DNA of 20,460 bases from Legionella qingyii. Lineage in GTDB: Bacteria > Pseudomonadota > Gammaproteobacteria > Legionellales > Legionellaceae. Both the position numbers and the translations under genes were made by a program. Each line of letters starts with the position of its first letter. Positions within the stretch are counted from its first letter, which is position 1. The stretch lies in NCBI RefSeq assembly GCF_003184185.1, contig NZ_QHJG01000011.1, forward strand, positions 36,640 to 57,099, given 5' to 3'. The notes below the pieces were generated by a model. The model worked only from the letters and a program-made list of their open reading frames with translations. It was not told where the DNA came from and searched no databases. Below are positions 7,355 to 14,563 of this stretch, piece after piece.

Positions 7355-8746
7355 ATGAGCACAACACGCATAGAATCTGACAGCATGGGTGAAATTGCTG
7401 TCCCTGCAGATAAGTATTGGGGAGCACAAACTGAACGCTCATTACATCATTTTAATATAGGCAAGGACATTATGCCACGCGAAGTCACTCATGCCTTTGG
7501 TATCTTAAAAAAGGCTGCCGCATTAACCAACCTGGATTTGGATAAATTACCTAAAGATAAAGCGGATTTAATTATTCAAGCTGCCGATGAAGTCAGCAAA
7601 GGGATGTTAGACGATCATTTTCCTTTGCATGTATGGCAAACAGGAAGCGGTACCCAATCCAACATGAATGCCAATGAAGTTATCTCCAATCGTGCGATTG
7701 AATTGGCTGGCGGAACCATGGGGAGTAAATCACCAGTTCACCCTAACGATCATGTGAATATGTCTCAGTCTTCAAATGATACATTTCCAACCGCCATGCA
7801 TATTGCGGCTGCTATTGCCTTCAATAAGAAACTTATCCCTGCAGTAAAAAACTTACGTGATGCCTTCGCTATCAAAATGGCTGCATTCAAGGATATAGTC
7901 AAAATAGGTCGCACTCATTTACAAGATGCGGTTCCCATTACTTTAGGGCAGGAATTTTCTGGTTATGTTGCCCAACTTGATGCCTGCCTCCATCGACTTG
8001 AAGGTGTATTGCCCGAATTATATGAATTGGCTGCCGGCGGCACTGCGGTAGGAACGGGGTTAAACACCCATCCTCAATTTGCTACCAAAGTAGCACAACA
8101 TATCGCGCAAATTACCCAATTACCATTTATTAGTGCAGATAATAAATTTGCTGCTCTGGCATCCCATGAACCGTTAGTTAATGCTCACGGTGCGATGAAA
8201 ACACTGGCTTGCGCCTTAATGAAAATTGCAAATGACATTCGCTGGTTAGCTTCCGGCCCACGTTGTGGTATTGGTGAGTTAGTTATTCCAGAAAATGAGC
8301 CTGGATCGTCCATTATGCCCGGGAAAGTCAATCCCACTCAATGTGAAGCCATGACCATGGTTTGTGCGCAAGTTCTGGGAAATGATGCCACTGTGGGCAT
8401 AGCCGACAGTCAGGGTAATTTTGAACTGAATGTATTTAAACCCGTGATCATTTTTAATGTACTTCATTCACTTAACTTGCTGGCTGATACGTGTCATTCA
8501 TTCCAAGAGTTTTGTGCCGAAGGGATCGAAGCCAATCACAAGGTTATTGACTATTACCTGCATCATTCCTTAATGCTCGTCACAGCCCTCAATCAACACA
8601 TAGGCTATGACAAAGCAGCTAAAATTGCTAAAACTGCGCATCAAGACAATTCTTCCTTACAAGAAGCAGCGGTCAAACTTGGGATTTTAACAGCAGAACG
8701 TTTTGCGGAATTAGTCAGACCAGAAAAAATGATTGCACCCGAGTGA
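7355..8746 (+). CDS. fumC: Fumarate hydratase class II
   Basis: The 463-residue product aligns over its length with E. coli FumC (467). It shows [12 protein letters not shown] near residue 99, G-R-T-H-L-Q-D-A (catalytic histidine region) and the signature [12 protein letters not shown] at about 317-328, whose mobile loop carries the catalytic serine (about 318-319). It is the iron-independent, homotetrameric fumarase of the TCA cycle, interconverting fumarate and L-malate in the cytoplasm. The frame is open 92 codons further upstream, but the ATG at 7355 fits the family start and has TAAGGA before it. A TAGAAT box at 7311-7316 could be the -10, without a clear -35. In E. coli fumC is used under iron limitation or oxidative stress; control here is not visible. 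Confidence 0.96.
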   Translation: MSTTRIESDSMGEIAVPADKYWGAQTERSLHHFNIGKDIMPREVTHAFGILKKAAALTNLDLDKLPKDKADLIIQAADEVSKGMLDDHFPLHVWQTGSGTQSNMNANEVISNRAIELAGGTMGSKSPVHPNDHVNMSQSSNDTFPTAMHIAAAIAFNKKLIPAVKNLRDAFAIKMAAFKDIVKIGRTHLQDAVPITLGQEFSGYVAQLDACLHRLEGVLPELYELAAGGTAVGTGLNTHPQFATKVAQHIAQITQLPFISADNKFAALASHEPLVNAHGAMKTLACALMKIANDIRWLASGPRCGIGELVIPENEPGSSIMPGKVNPTQCEAMTMVCAQVLGNDATVGIADSQGNFELNVFKPVIIFNVLHSLNLLADTCHSFQEFCAEGIEANHKVIDYYLHHSLMLVTALNQHIGYDKAAKIAKTAHQDNSSLQEAAVKLGILTAERFAELVRPEKMIAPE

Positions 8747-8800
8747 TTCTTTTCGCCTGATAAACCCAGGTGAATCGATTGCATAGTTGCTCTGTTAATT

Positions 8801-8837
8801 TGGGGTATGTCTCTTTTATTTATATAATCATGCCCCA
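8801..8837 (+). terminator. Possible fumC terminator hairpin
   Basis: TGGGGTATG (8801-8809) pairs with CATGCCCCA (8829-8837), with one G-T pair and a 19-base AT-rich loop, 55 bases after the fumC stop. The following TTAAAA is a poor U-tract, so this may be Rho-assisted or only a stabilising hairpin. Confidence 0.4.
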
Positions 8838-8857
8838 TTAAAAGCATTAAATTATTT

Positions 8858-8880
8858 GAAGCAAAAATGGATTTTGCTTC
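8858..8880. other. Perfect 9-bp hairpin upstream of a small ORF
   Basis: GAAGCAAAA (8858-8866) pairs perfectly with TTTTGCTTC (8872-8880) around a 5-base loop, 53 bases before the small ORF start. It could be a leader structure of that ORF or a secondary end point for fumC transcripts. No U-tract follows. Confidence 0.4.
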
Positions 8881-8932
8881 TGAAAATTCAAGGACGACTT
8901 ATTAAAAATTTATAGGAAAATAAGGTTTAAGT

Positions 8933-9154
8933 ATGAAAGAAAAAAGAATTATTCGTCCGGCTCAAACAATAACGCCGGATCACAAAAATGCAAGAACATC
9001 TCATCGAGGCATTGAAAAAGCTGATAAGAAAAAAATGAGTTTCTTTGGGGAGTATGCTTCTCGACAATTTGTACGAGATGAAATGATTAAAGATGGACTG
9101 GATTTAATGGAAATTCAAGAGAGAGCTGGAACAGGACCGTATAGCCAGAGATGA
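8933..9154 (+). CDS. Small basic hypothetical protein
   Basis: This 73-residue product is rich in lysine and arginine at the N-terminus, followed by an amphipathic stretch F-F-G-E-Y-A-S-R-Q-F-V-R-D-E-M and a G-T-G-P-Y-S-Q-R tail. There is no signal peptide or membrane segment. The ATG has an AAGG Shine-Dalgarno at about 8 bases, and a strong hairpin ends the unit at 9187-9211, so expression as its own small transcript is plausible. I do not recognise a family. It could be a small nucleic-acid-binding or stress protein, but nothing in the sequence proves it. Confidence 0.6.
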   Translation: MKEKRIIRPAQTITPDHKNARTSHRGIEKADKKKMSFFGEYASRQFVRDEMIKDGLDLMEIQERAGTGPYSQR

Positions 9155-9186
9155 TGAAGCTGTACGTTTTAAAATATGGAACACTG

Positions 9187-9211
9187 CTTTCCCGCTTTTA
9201 CAGCGGGAAAG
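9187..9211. terminator. Strong hairpin between convergent small genes
   Basis: CTTTCCCGCT pairs perfectly with AGCGGGAAAG around a 5-base loop. It lies 32 bases after the stop of the small + strand gene and 20 bases from the end of the facing lipoprotein gene, so it probably serves both. The U-tract is weak on either side. Confidence 0.65.
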
Positions 9212-9230
9212 TTGACTTAGATGCACAACA

Positions 9231-9479
9231 TTATTGTATTACAGGAATTTGTGGTGCGGCATTGCGTTTGGGCCCAGGAGTTGCTTTTTGAGTAGGATCT
9301 TTTGAAGCGTAGGTCTTTTGCGCTTTAGGTTTATTTACTGTTTGTGGCTTGTTCTGGGTATTCATTTGTTCATATCCTTGGGCATTCATTTGCTCTGAAC
9401 GCTGCATATCCATGCATGCACATAATCCCAAAGTTAAAGCAATACCCAAACACCACTTAAGTGACTTTAAATTTATCAT
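9231..9479 (-). CDS. Small putative lipoprotein
   Basis: The 82-residue product begins with K-S-L-K-W, a hydrophobic core (C-L-G-I-A-L-T-L-G) and L-C-A-C, a lipobox-like site whose last Cys (about residue 22) could be lipidated. Cys at the -2 position is unusual. The mature part is short, polar and Q/N/P/K-rich, with a doublet of E-Q-M-N-A/T-Q, and has no predicted fold. The start has a strong AGGGAG Shine-Dalgarno. It is divergent from the CBS-type enzyme and converges on the small basic ORF. No function can be assigned; a small envelope lipoprotein is the best reading. Confidence 0.7.
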   Translation of the reverse strand: MINLKSLKWCLGIALTLGLCACMDMQRSEQMNAQGYEQMNTQNKPQTVNKPKAQKTYASKDPTQKATPGPKRNAAPQIPVIQ

Positions 9480-9558
9480 ATTTAGCTCCCTGCTTTGTTA
9501 GTTCGAAAAATAAATATAAATTAAAAAAGTCAAAATCACCACCCAAATCTACCAAGAA

Positions 9559-9587
9559 TTTTTTTTTTCACTTAAAAACCATATAAT
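9559..9587 (+). promoter_or_regulatory. Candidate promoter of the CBS-type enzyme
   Basis: A perfect TATAAT lies at 9582-9587, 33 bases before the ATG. At 17 bp upstream there is only a T-run (TTTTTT, 9559-9564) as -35. The T-rich tract may itself help. Confidence 0.5.
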
Positions 9588-9620
9588 CAAAATCAAACCA
9601 CTCTTAATAAAGGACTTAAT

Positions 9621-10571
9621 ATGATTTATCCCAATATACTTGCCACCATTGGACAGACCCCTGTGGTAAAAATTAATCGCCTAGGACGCGCTCTCGATTG
9701 CGAACTGTATGCAAAATGTGAGTTTTTTAATCCAGGTGGCTCTGTTAAGGATCGTATTGGGTATGAAATGGTTATTCATGCAGAGCGAGATGGCCATATC
9801 AAGCCTGGTTATACACTAATTGAGCCTACATCCGGGAATACAGGAATAGGCATTGCGTTAGCAGGTGCGGTATTAGGTTACAAAGTAATCATCACTATGC
9901 CCGAAAAAATGAGTCAGGAAAAACAGTCTGTACTTGAGCGCTTAGGAGCAAAGATTTATCGTACCCCAACAGAAGCTGCTTATGACGATCCGGAAAGCCA
10001 TATTTCTTTAGCTAAAAGGCTGCAAGCAGAAATTCCTAATTCTTATATCCTTGATCAGTATGCCAATCCCAATAATCCTAATGCCCACTATTATGGCACC
10101 GCACAAGAAATTATTGATGATTTTGGCAAAGACTTGCATATGGTTGTTGCGGGAGTTGGCACTGGAGGAACAATTACAGGTATTGCAAAACGACTTAAAG
10201 AATATAATTCAGAGATTAAGATCATTGGTGCTGATCCTGAAGGTTCAATTCTTGGTGGTGGAACTGAAGTTAAATCCTATGATGTGGAAGGGATAGGTTA
10301 TGATTTCTTCCCGCAAGTTTTAGATAATAGTTTAATTGATAAGTACATTAAAACAAATGATCAGGATTCATTCCGAACTGCAAGAGATTTAATTCGAGAA
10401 GAAGGCTTACTGGTAGGAGGTTCTTCTGGGGCAGCAATGTGGGCGGCTCTACAGGCTGCCAAATCTTTAAGTAAAGGCCAAAAATGCCTGGTTATTTTGC
10501 CTGATTCAATTCGTAATTATATGTCTAAATTTGCTAATGATGAATGGATGAATGAGCACGGATTTTTGTAA
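9621..10571 (+). CDS. Cystathionine beta-synthase-type PLP enzyme, catalytic core only
   Basis: The 316 residues are a fold-type II PLP enzyme. Key sites: G-G-S-V-K-D-R with the PLP lysine at 43, E-P-T-S-G-N-T-G (68-75), G-V-G-T-G-G-T (178-184) for the phosphate, V-E-G-I-G-Y-D-F (222-229) and G-G-S-S-G (266-270). The N-I-L-x-T-I-G-x-T-P start, D-P-E-G-S-I-L and the [10 protein letters not shown] ending follow animal cystathionine beta-synthase much more closely than CysK or CysM as I know them. It has neither the N-terminal haem domain nor the C-terminal regulatory CBS-domain pair. Probable reaction: serine plus homocysteine to cystathionine. Cysteine synthase activity cannot be excluded. Start: AAGGAC Shine-Dalgarno. 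No cystathionine lyase gene follows in the window. Confidence 0.88.
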   Translation: MIYPNILATIGQTPVVKINRLGRALDCELYAKCEFFNPGGSVKDRIGYEMVIHAERDGHIKPGYTLIEPTSGNTGIGIALAGAVLGYKVIITMPEKMSQEKQSVLERLGAKIYRTPTEAAYDDPESHISLAKRLQAEIPNSYILDQYANPNNPNAHYYGTAQEIIDDFGKDLHMVVAGVGTGGTITGIAKRLKEYNSEIKIIGADPEGSILGGGTEVKSYDVEGIGYDFFPQVLDNSLIDKYIKTNDQDSFRTARDLIREEGLLVGGSSGAAMWAALQAAKSLSKGQKCLVILPDSIRNYMSKFANDEWMNEHGFL

Positions 10572-10826
10572 TTGCACAAACCTAGAAGGCAAGCGTTCAG
10601 GAGGATGCTTGAATCTTAGGCAACGGTTGGATTTGAGCGCAGGTTGCGTGAAAATAACTCAGAGAAAACATAGCATAAATCCGTATGTGAGACTTCCGAA
10701 GATTTATTTTCGCCTAAGAGGTACCAAATACAGCCGTTGAGTGAATAAAGGACGAATGTTTACCCTAGAAGCAGACGAGGGAATGTAGCGTATATAAACC
10801 GGACTCTGCTTCGCATATTCAAAAAT
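10572..10826. other. Gap between convergent genes with a weak stem-loop
   Basis: No credible gene is present. GAAGCAGA (10768-10775) and TCTGCTTC (10805-10812) form an 8-bp inverted repeat with a 29-base loop, close to the 3' end of the facing minus-strand gene, and may help end transcription. A 62-codon open frame here overlaps the CBS-type gene end and has no ribosome site. Confidence 0.5.
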
Positions 10827-11324
10827 TTATCTCAATGCAACAGTAGATTGATTTTCTATTTGCTCAAATAAACTATCAGGCTCAACTTGTTTTGTGCTAA
10901 TCCAACTCGATAAAGCGTTTGCTAACAGTTCGATCGTTTGTTGTTCTCGTTCTTGGGGAACACCAGCAATAACAGATTTTCTGTTTGATTGCTCAAGAAC
11001 AGCCGCTAGTGTATTGTTCGTTTGAGCAGGTAAAAAGGTAATATAGAGACCCATTAATTGCTCACGGGATAATTCGCCTGCAACAACCATGCTTAAAATA
11101 GTCTTACGCCATTGTTCATAAGACTGCAGTATTTGTTTATTGTCCTCCGCAATCAGCGCCATAATATCGCTTAGAGTTTCCCCCTGCTCTTTTGTATTTT
11201 CAACAGGTTTAGGAGCATTAATGGCTAATTGACCAACATATGCAAAATCTGCTTTATGCTTTACAGCGGGGAAATACTGATCCCCTTGCACTTGAATTAC
11301 TAAATTAATTTTATTAGACATCAT
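10827..11324 (-). CDS. Hypothetical protein, likely C-terminal part of a degenerate OTU-like unit
   Basis: The 165-residue product has no signal peptide or membrane helix. Its first 30 residues (I-N-L-V-I-Q-V-Q-G-D-Q-Y-F-P-A-V) resemble the last strands of OTU cysteine proteases, where a G-D-H-Y-type motif carries the catalytic His; here the His position is Gln16. The rest is predicted helical, with no recognised domain. The start overlaps the upstream stop (ATGA), with GGAG just before; a second ATG at 11321 is equally usable. It may be a separate, translationally coupled subunit or the C-terminal half of one gene broken by a frameshift. In the second frame a stop lies only four codons upstream of the ATG. 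The OTU reading is inference from motif order. Confidence 0.7.
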   Translation of the reverse strand: MMSNKINLVIQVQGDQYFPAVKHKADFAYVGQLAINAPKPVENTKEQGETLSDIMALIAEDNKQILQSYEQWRKTILSMVVAGELSREQLMGLYITFLPAQTNNTLAAVLEQSNRKSVIAGVPQEREQQTIELLANALSSWISTKQVEPDSLFEQIENQSTVALR

Positions 11325-11851
11325 GCTTCTCCATCATATACATCTCTTTTCCTCAGTTCCTTTCCAAGTTCTTTAAAAGATAGCGTAATACTAACCCCCA
11401 GCACCTGAGCCAAGGCCTTTAAAGCGCTTGATGGCAGTTCGACCTCTGGATCACGCAAATAACTTTTTGGCGTGTCAGCACTTAACCCATCAAATACTTC
11501 ACGATACATTAATGGATGCGTATATATCTCATCCACTGCAAGCTGGCGTAGCACATAAGCCATGCATTCCACTAACTCTGACTTGCGAGACGTATTGAGT
11601 AACATACCCATACGTTCTGAAAGTGTTAAATAAGGTTGATTACTAACATATTTTGGGAAATGAAGATAAAAACGCTCCAAAATTTTTTTCAAGGTAGCAT
11701 CATTGCCTCGTTGGGAAATGCTTTGTAACGAGTCGATCAGAGCTACAGCAACCGCATGAAATTGTTCATTACCAACATTGATAAAATTATATTCTACGCG
11801 TGGCCTAGGTTCATGATGTAGATAAGCTCGATTACTAAAAAAACCAGCCAT
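11321..11851 (-). CDS. Hypothetical protein with OTU-like motif order but no catalytic Cys
   Basis: The 176-residue soluble protein shows, in OTU order: G-N-E-Q-F-H-A-V-A-V-A-L (27-38), where OTU enzymes have G-N-C-L-F-x-A-V, so the nucleophile position is Glu29; L-R-Q-L-A-V-D-E-I (101-109); and S-Y-L-R-D-P-E-V-E-L-P-S-S-A-L-K-A-L-A (130-148) then V-L-G-V-S-I-T-L, like the L-x-A-L-a-x-x-l-g-v-x-I segment. It ends at 176, before the strand that would carry the catalytic His; that strand-like sequence opens the next ORF. The ATG has GGAG at 7 bases. It leads a two-gene unit after a 588-bp gap. It may be a non-catalytic OTU-fold protein, possibly an effector. The family call is my inference. Confidence 0.7.
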   Translation of the reverse strand: MAGFFSNRAYLHHEPRPRVEYNFINVGNEQFHAVAVALIDSLQSISQRGNDATLKKILERFYLHFPKYVSNQPYLTLSERMGMLLNTSRKSELVECMAYVLRQLAVDEIYTHPLMYREVFDGLSADTPKSYLRDPEVELPSSALKALAQVLGVSITLSFKELGKELRKRDVYDGEA

Positions 11852-12439
11852 AATGCTCTCCTACCCCTCAATATAACTTCATTCTAATGAATCAAAATTA
11901 AGGAAATATTAACTATAAACATCATAAGACATAATTTAAACAGCTACTCCCGTTTCTAGAAACAGAATCATTTAACAAAAATAATACTTAACACTATAAT
12001 TCTATACTACATGCAGAAATTTTACTCGATTATATTGCAATAAGACATATATCCGTTTTTATCCATGATGATTATATGGGATTAATGAGGGAAAATACAT
12101 CACAATATCAAATTTATGCGCACAAACTGGTGTCTCCCTTCTTTAAACTGATTAAATGTAGGCGCAAAGAAAAATCAATTGCATGTCTTGCTTACTCTTA
12201 AAGTGGAAACACATAGCCTCTCACTATGCTAATAAGATATACTCAGGACTTACGAAAAACCCCAATCTCTTTGTTAAAAAATGTTTTTAATTCGGTCATT
12301 TAGTCTATCTAAACTCCCTCATTAAAAACATTTTTTGCCTCGACCTTGAGATTTTTCGTACGTCCTGATGCTGGTATTATTCTATAAGGTTCCGGAGCAA
12401 TAGCTAAAATTAGCTGCACATTTAATTAAGGATTTACTC
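11852..12439. other. AT-rich gene-free stretch with the second repeat element
   Basis: The 588 bp separate divergent genes. 11852-12243 is AT-rich with no open frame of note and must hold the promoter of the minus-strand pair, which I could not place with confidence. 12244-12367 is the MITE-like element. 12402-12415 has a small AGCTAA-AA-TTAGCT inverted repeat between the element and the Dot1-like gene. Confidence 0.65.
12244..12367 (-). mobile_element. MITE-like palindromic element, copy 2 (inverted relative to copy 1)
   Basis: This is 124 bp, the same length as the copy at 1126-1249 and in opposite orientation, with about 9 differences by eye. The left terminus is CAGGACTTACGAAAAA; the right terminus has one change (CGTACGTCCTG). 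It lies 72 bp before the Dot1-like gene. Copy 1 lies 89 bp before hspQ, so both are just upstream of a gene. Confidence 0.7.
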
Positions 12440-13156
12440 TTGGGTCACTCGACACTTTATTTTGTTTGTTTGCTCCTTGTACTCTTAACGTTACTTCTTC
12501 ATTTTAAGTGCAAAAGCAAACAGAGCAGTGTGAACCGTTGGCAAAAATCATTAAATCTACAAAAGCACGCCCAAGCATTTCGCCAAATTTATACAGATGC
12601 CAACGGCTTTCTGCTTTCTCAGAATGCTCGCCAGAACCATGATGCGATGGAATATGCTTACGGAGAAATTGAGTTTTTATCATTTATCGCACTATTGTCC
12701 TTAACCAACCCAGATGAAAACACCGTATTCTATGACTTAGGTTCGGGAGTAGGCAAAGCAGTATTAGCGTGCAGCATGGTTTTCCCCGTCCGCAAAAGTG
12801 CTGGAGTCGAATTATTTCCCCAACTCTACTTCGATGCATGCAAACGTGCCGAGCAACTGGCAGCAATGAAGGACTACACCGAACAAGCAAAGAAGATTCA
12901 GTTTATTTTAGGTGATTTTCTTGAAGCGAATCTGAGTGATGCAACGCTTGTTTTTATTAATTCCACTGCCTTTTTTGGTCCAATATGGGAAAACCTCTGT
13001 ATTAAACTGGATCAACTACCGCATCTGAATACCGTAATTACAACCAGCAAAGCACTATCCTGTACTCATTTTATGGTAACAGCACGTACCAAAGTTGAAA
13101 TGAGCTGGGGCGTAGTTTTCGCCTATATTCATACACGAAAAACAACTTTTGACTAA
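12440..13156 (+). CDS. Membrane-anchored Dot1-like SAM-dependent methyltransferase
   Basis: 238 residues. Residues 6-22 are a hydrophobic anchor (L-Y-F-V-C-L-L-L-V-L-L-T-L-L-L-H-F). The catalytic part carries the Dot1 motif series in order: Y-G-E-I (74-77), D-L-G-S-G-V-G-K (99-106, SAM motif I), G-V-E (122-124, ribose-binding acid), G-D-F-L (158-161), F-I-N-S-T-A-F-F-G-P (172-181, like the Dot1 V-N-N-F-A-F-G-P) and a T-S-K-A-L turn (like S-K-P). Dot1 enzymes methylate histone H3 Lys79 in eukaryotes. In an intracellular pathogen, host chromatin or another lysine substrate is conceivable, but the anchor argues for an envelope location. The start is TTG, with AAGGA at 7 bases and no alternative Met before residue 70. 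The substrate is unknown. Confidence 0.8.
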   Translation: MGHSTLYFVCLLLVLLTLLLHFKCKSKQSSVNRWQKSLNLQKHAQAFRQIYTDANGFLLSQNARQNHDAMEYAYGEIEFLSFIALLSLTNPDENTVFYDLGSGVGKAVLACSMVFPVRKSAGVELFPQLYFDACKRAEQLAAMKDYTEQAKKIQFILGDFLEANLSDATLVFINSTAFFGPIWENLCIKLDQLPHLNTVITTSKALSCTHFMVTARTKVEMSWGVVFAYIHTRKTTFD

Positions 13157-13170
13157 CCGTCTTGAAAATA

Positions 13171-13198
13171 TTGAATAATTTTTTTCCCAGTCTATACT
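13171..13198 (+). promoter_or_regulatory. Candidate sigma70 promoter of ihfB
   Basis: TTGAAT (13171-13176) and TATACT (13193-13198) are separated by 16 bp, giving a leader of about 70 bases before the ihfB ATG. Both boxes are one or two bases from consensus. Confidence 0.6.
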
Positions 13199-13276
13199 TA
13201 TAAAACAAGGGACAATTGTCAGCACCTAATCTGTATTGGTTGCAGACTTTGATACACGCGACAACACGAGGTGGGT

Positions 13277-13588
13277 ATGATCAAATCGGAACTCATTGAA
13301 CACATCGCTGCTCGAATGACGCATCTTACTGAAAAGCAAGTGGCTGATGGCATAAATAGAATATTAGAATTAATGAGTGAAGCACTCATTAAAAATCAAA
13401 GAATAGAAATTCGGGGATTTGGCAGTTTTTCTCTTCATTACAGACCGCCACGTAATGCGCATAATCCCAAAACGGGTGAAAAAGTAGTGACTAAAGCCAA
13501 ATATAGTCCGCACTTTAAGCCGGGAAAAGAATTACGTGAACGTGTTGATGCCTCGCGTGATAAATATAAATTACCTGATGAAGAATAA
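13277..13588 (+). CDS. ihfB: Integration host factor beta subunit
   Basis: The 103-residue product matches E. coli IhfB: M-x-K-S-E-L-I-E start, [15 protein letters not shown] (42-56), and the arm N-P-K-T-G-E (63-68) with the intercalating proline at 65. Together with IhfA (not in this window) it forms a heterodimer that bends DNA sharply and shapes transcription, replication and recombination. In Legionella IHF is known to influence the switch between growth and transmission. A GTG two codons upstream is possible, but the ATG at 13277 fits the family, with GAGGTGGG before it. The C-terminus has a short charged extension (to D-E-E) beyond E. coli. A good promoter lies at 13171-13198. Confidence 0.95.
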   Translation: MIKSELIEHIAARMTHLTEKQVADGINRILELMSEALIKNQRIEIRGFGSFSLHYRPPRNAHNPKTGEKVVTKAKYSPHFKPGKELRERVDASRDKYKLPDEE

Positions 13589-13655
13589 GGTAAGTTTGTT
13601 TTATATCTTATATTAATCTGAGCACTGGACCAGGAGCGTTATGTCCAAACCTCAG

Positions 13656-13670
13656 ATGGGGAAGCCCCAT
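13656..13670 (+). terminator. Short hairpin downstream of ihfB
   Basis: ATGGGG pairs perfectly with CCCCAT around a 3-base loop, 67 bases after the ihfB stop. The following TTAAGG is not a U-tract. It may be a 3' stabiliser or a Rho-aided end. Confidence 0.4.
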
Positions 13671-13689
13671 TAAGGTAATGATCTTCATC

Positions 13690-13766
13690 ATTCCCGCGAA
13701 GGCGGGGACCTATTCTTATAGCAGGACTGTGCCTTCCAAGAAATAGGTTTGCGCCTTCATGGGAAC
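13690..13766. repeat. TTCCCGCGAAGGCGGG-type palindromic repeat between ihfB and dcd
   Basis: The left arm (13690-13717) begins ATTCCCGCGAAGGCGGGGA, and the right arm (13738-13766) is its imperfect inverse, ending in CCTTCATGGGAAC. Both contain ACCTATT next to the loop. The left core is itself a small CCCGC/GCGGG hairpin of the kind seen in widespread bacterial intergenic repeats. It lies between convergent genes and may aid termination for both. Confidence 0.65.
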
Positions 13767-13841
13767 TACCGTTATTATTTAGCTTTGTGGCGATGGCTTA
13801 CCAACCTTTCGAGCCACAAAATTTATTGCCTATTCGCTAGG

Positions 13842-14408
13842 TTATGTGCGAGGCAAAGTAACCCCTGTTTGTCCCTGATATTTTCCACCACGATCACGAT
13901 ATGAAACAGCGCAAACTTCAGAGGCCTCCAGAAACAGCATTTGTGCCACACCCTCATGTGCATAAATTTTAGCGGGTAATGTGGTAGTATTTGAAAACTC
14001 CAGAGTCACATGACCTTCCCACTCGGGCTCCAAAGGTGTCACATTCACGATAATCCCACAACGTGCGTAAGTCGACTTACCAAGACAGATAGTCAGGATA
14101 TTTCGTGGAATTCGAAAATACTCTACAGTTCTTGCTAAGGCAAACGAGTTGGGAGGAATAATACATACGTCGGACTGCACATCGACAAAGCTGTTTTCAT
14201 CAAAAGCTTTCGGATCCACAATAGCAGAATTTATATTCGTAAAAATTTTAAATTCATTCGCACAACGCACGTCATATCCATAGCTTGACACACCATATGA
14301 AATAATTCTTCCATTTTCATTTTCACGCACTTGCCCTGGTTGAAATGGAGATATCATTCCATGTTCAAGCGCCATCTTTTCTATCCATCTATCTGATTTA
14401 ATCGACAC
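13842..14408 (-). CDS. dcd: dCTP deaminase
   Basis: The 188-residue product has the Dcd signatures: S-Y-G-Y-D-V-R (42-48), [10 protein letters not shown] (109-118) with the serine and arginine of the active site, [16 protein letters not shown] (125-140) whose Glu137 is the expected catalytic acid, and the nucleotide-closing tail [11 protein letters not shown] (177-187). It converts dCTP to dUTP, which dUTPase then turns into the dTMP precursor dUMP. Its length is that of the monofunctional proteobacterial enzyme. It starts at a GTG with GAGG 8 bases before it; no nearby ATG fits. It is monocistronic as far as seen and convergent with ihfB. Confidence 0.96.
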   Translation of the reverse strand: MSIKSDRWIEKMALEHGMISPFQPGQVRENENGRIISYGVSSYGYDVRCANEFKIFTNINSAIVDPKAFDENSFVDVQSDVCIIPPNSFALARTVEYFRIPRNILTICLGKSTYARCGIIVNVTPLEPEWEGHVTLEFSNTTTLPAKIYAHEGVAQMLFLEASEVCAVSYRDRGGKYQGQTGVTLPRT

Positions 14409-14516
14409 AATAAAAACCTCATGAATTCTTCAAAAGGAGTGTTCTATCATAAAAGTCGGATAAACGAAAGATTGTATTGATATTTGCCAAATGATTCATA
14501 ACCTTTGGGCTAAGGC

Positions 14517-14545
14517 CCTGGGGTACGGCTTTGCCTTCACCCAGG
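14517..14545 (-). terminator. GCCTGGGT-family hairpin after the stomatin-like gene
   Basis: CCTGGGGT pairs with ACCCAGG around a 14-base loop containing GCCTTC, about 20 bases after the stop of the minus-strand nfeD operon. It is a member of the dispersed family also seen at 4354-4382 and 16847-16879. Confidence 0.5.
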
Positions 14546-14563
14546 AGATGGTTCTAATTGAAG

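Noticed and set aside
10552..10740. 62-codon ORF after the CBS-type gene
   Set aside because: It starts inside the end of that gene in another frame, has no Shine-Dalgarno and no recognisable protein features.
11852..12243. Decayed gene in the AT-rich gap
   Set aside because: I found no run of codons resembling a known protein in any frame; it looks like plain intergenic DNA.
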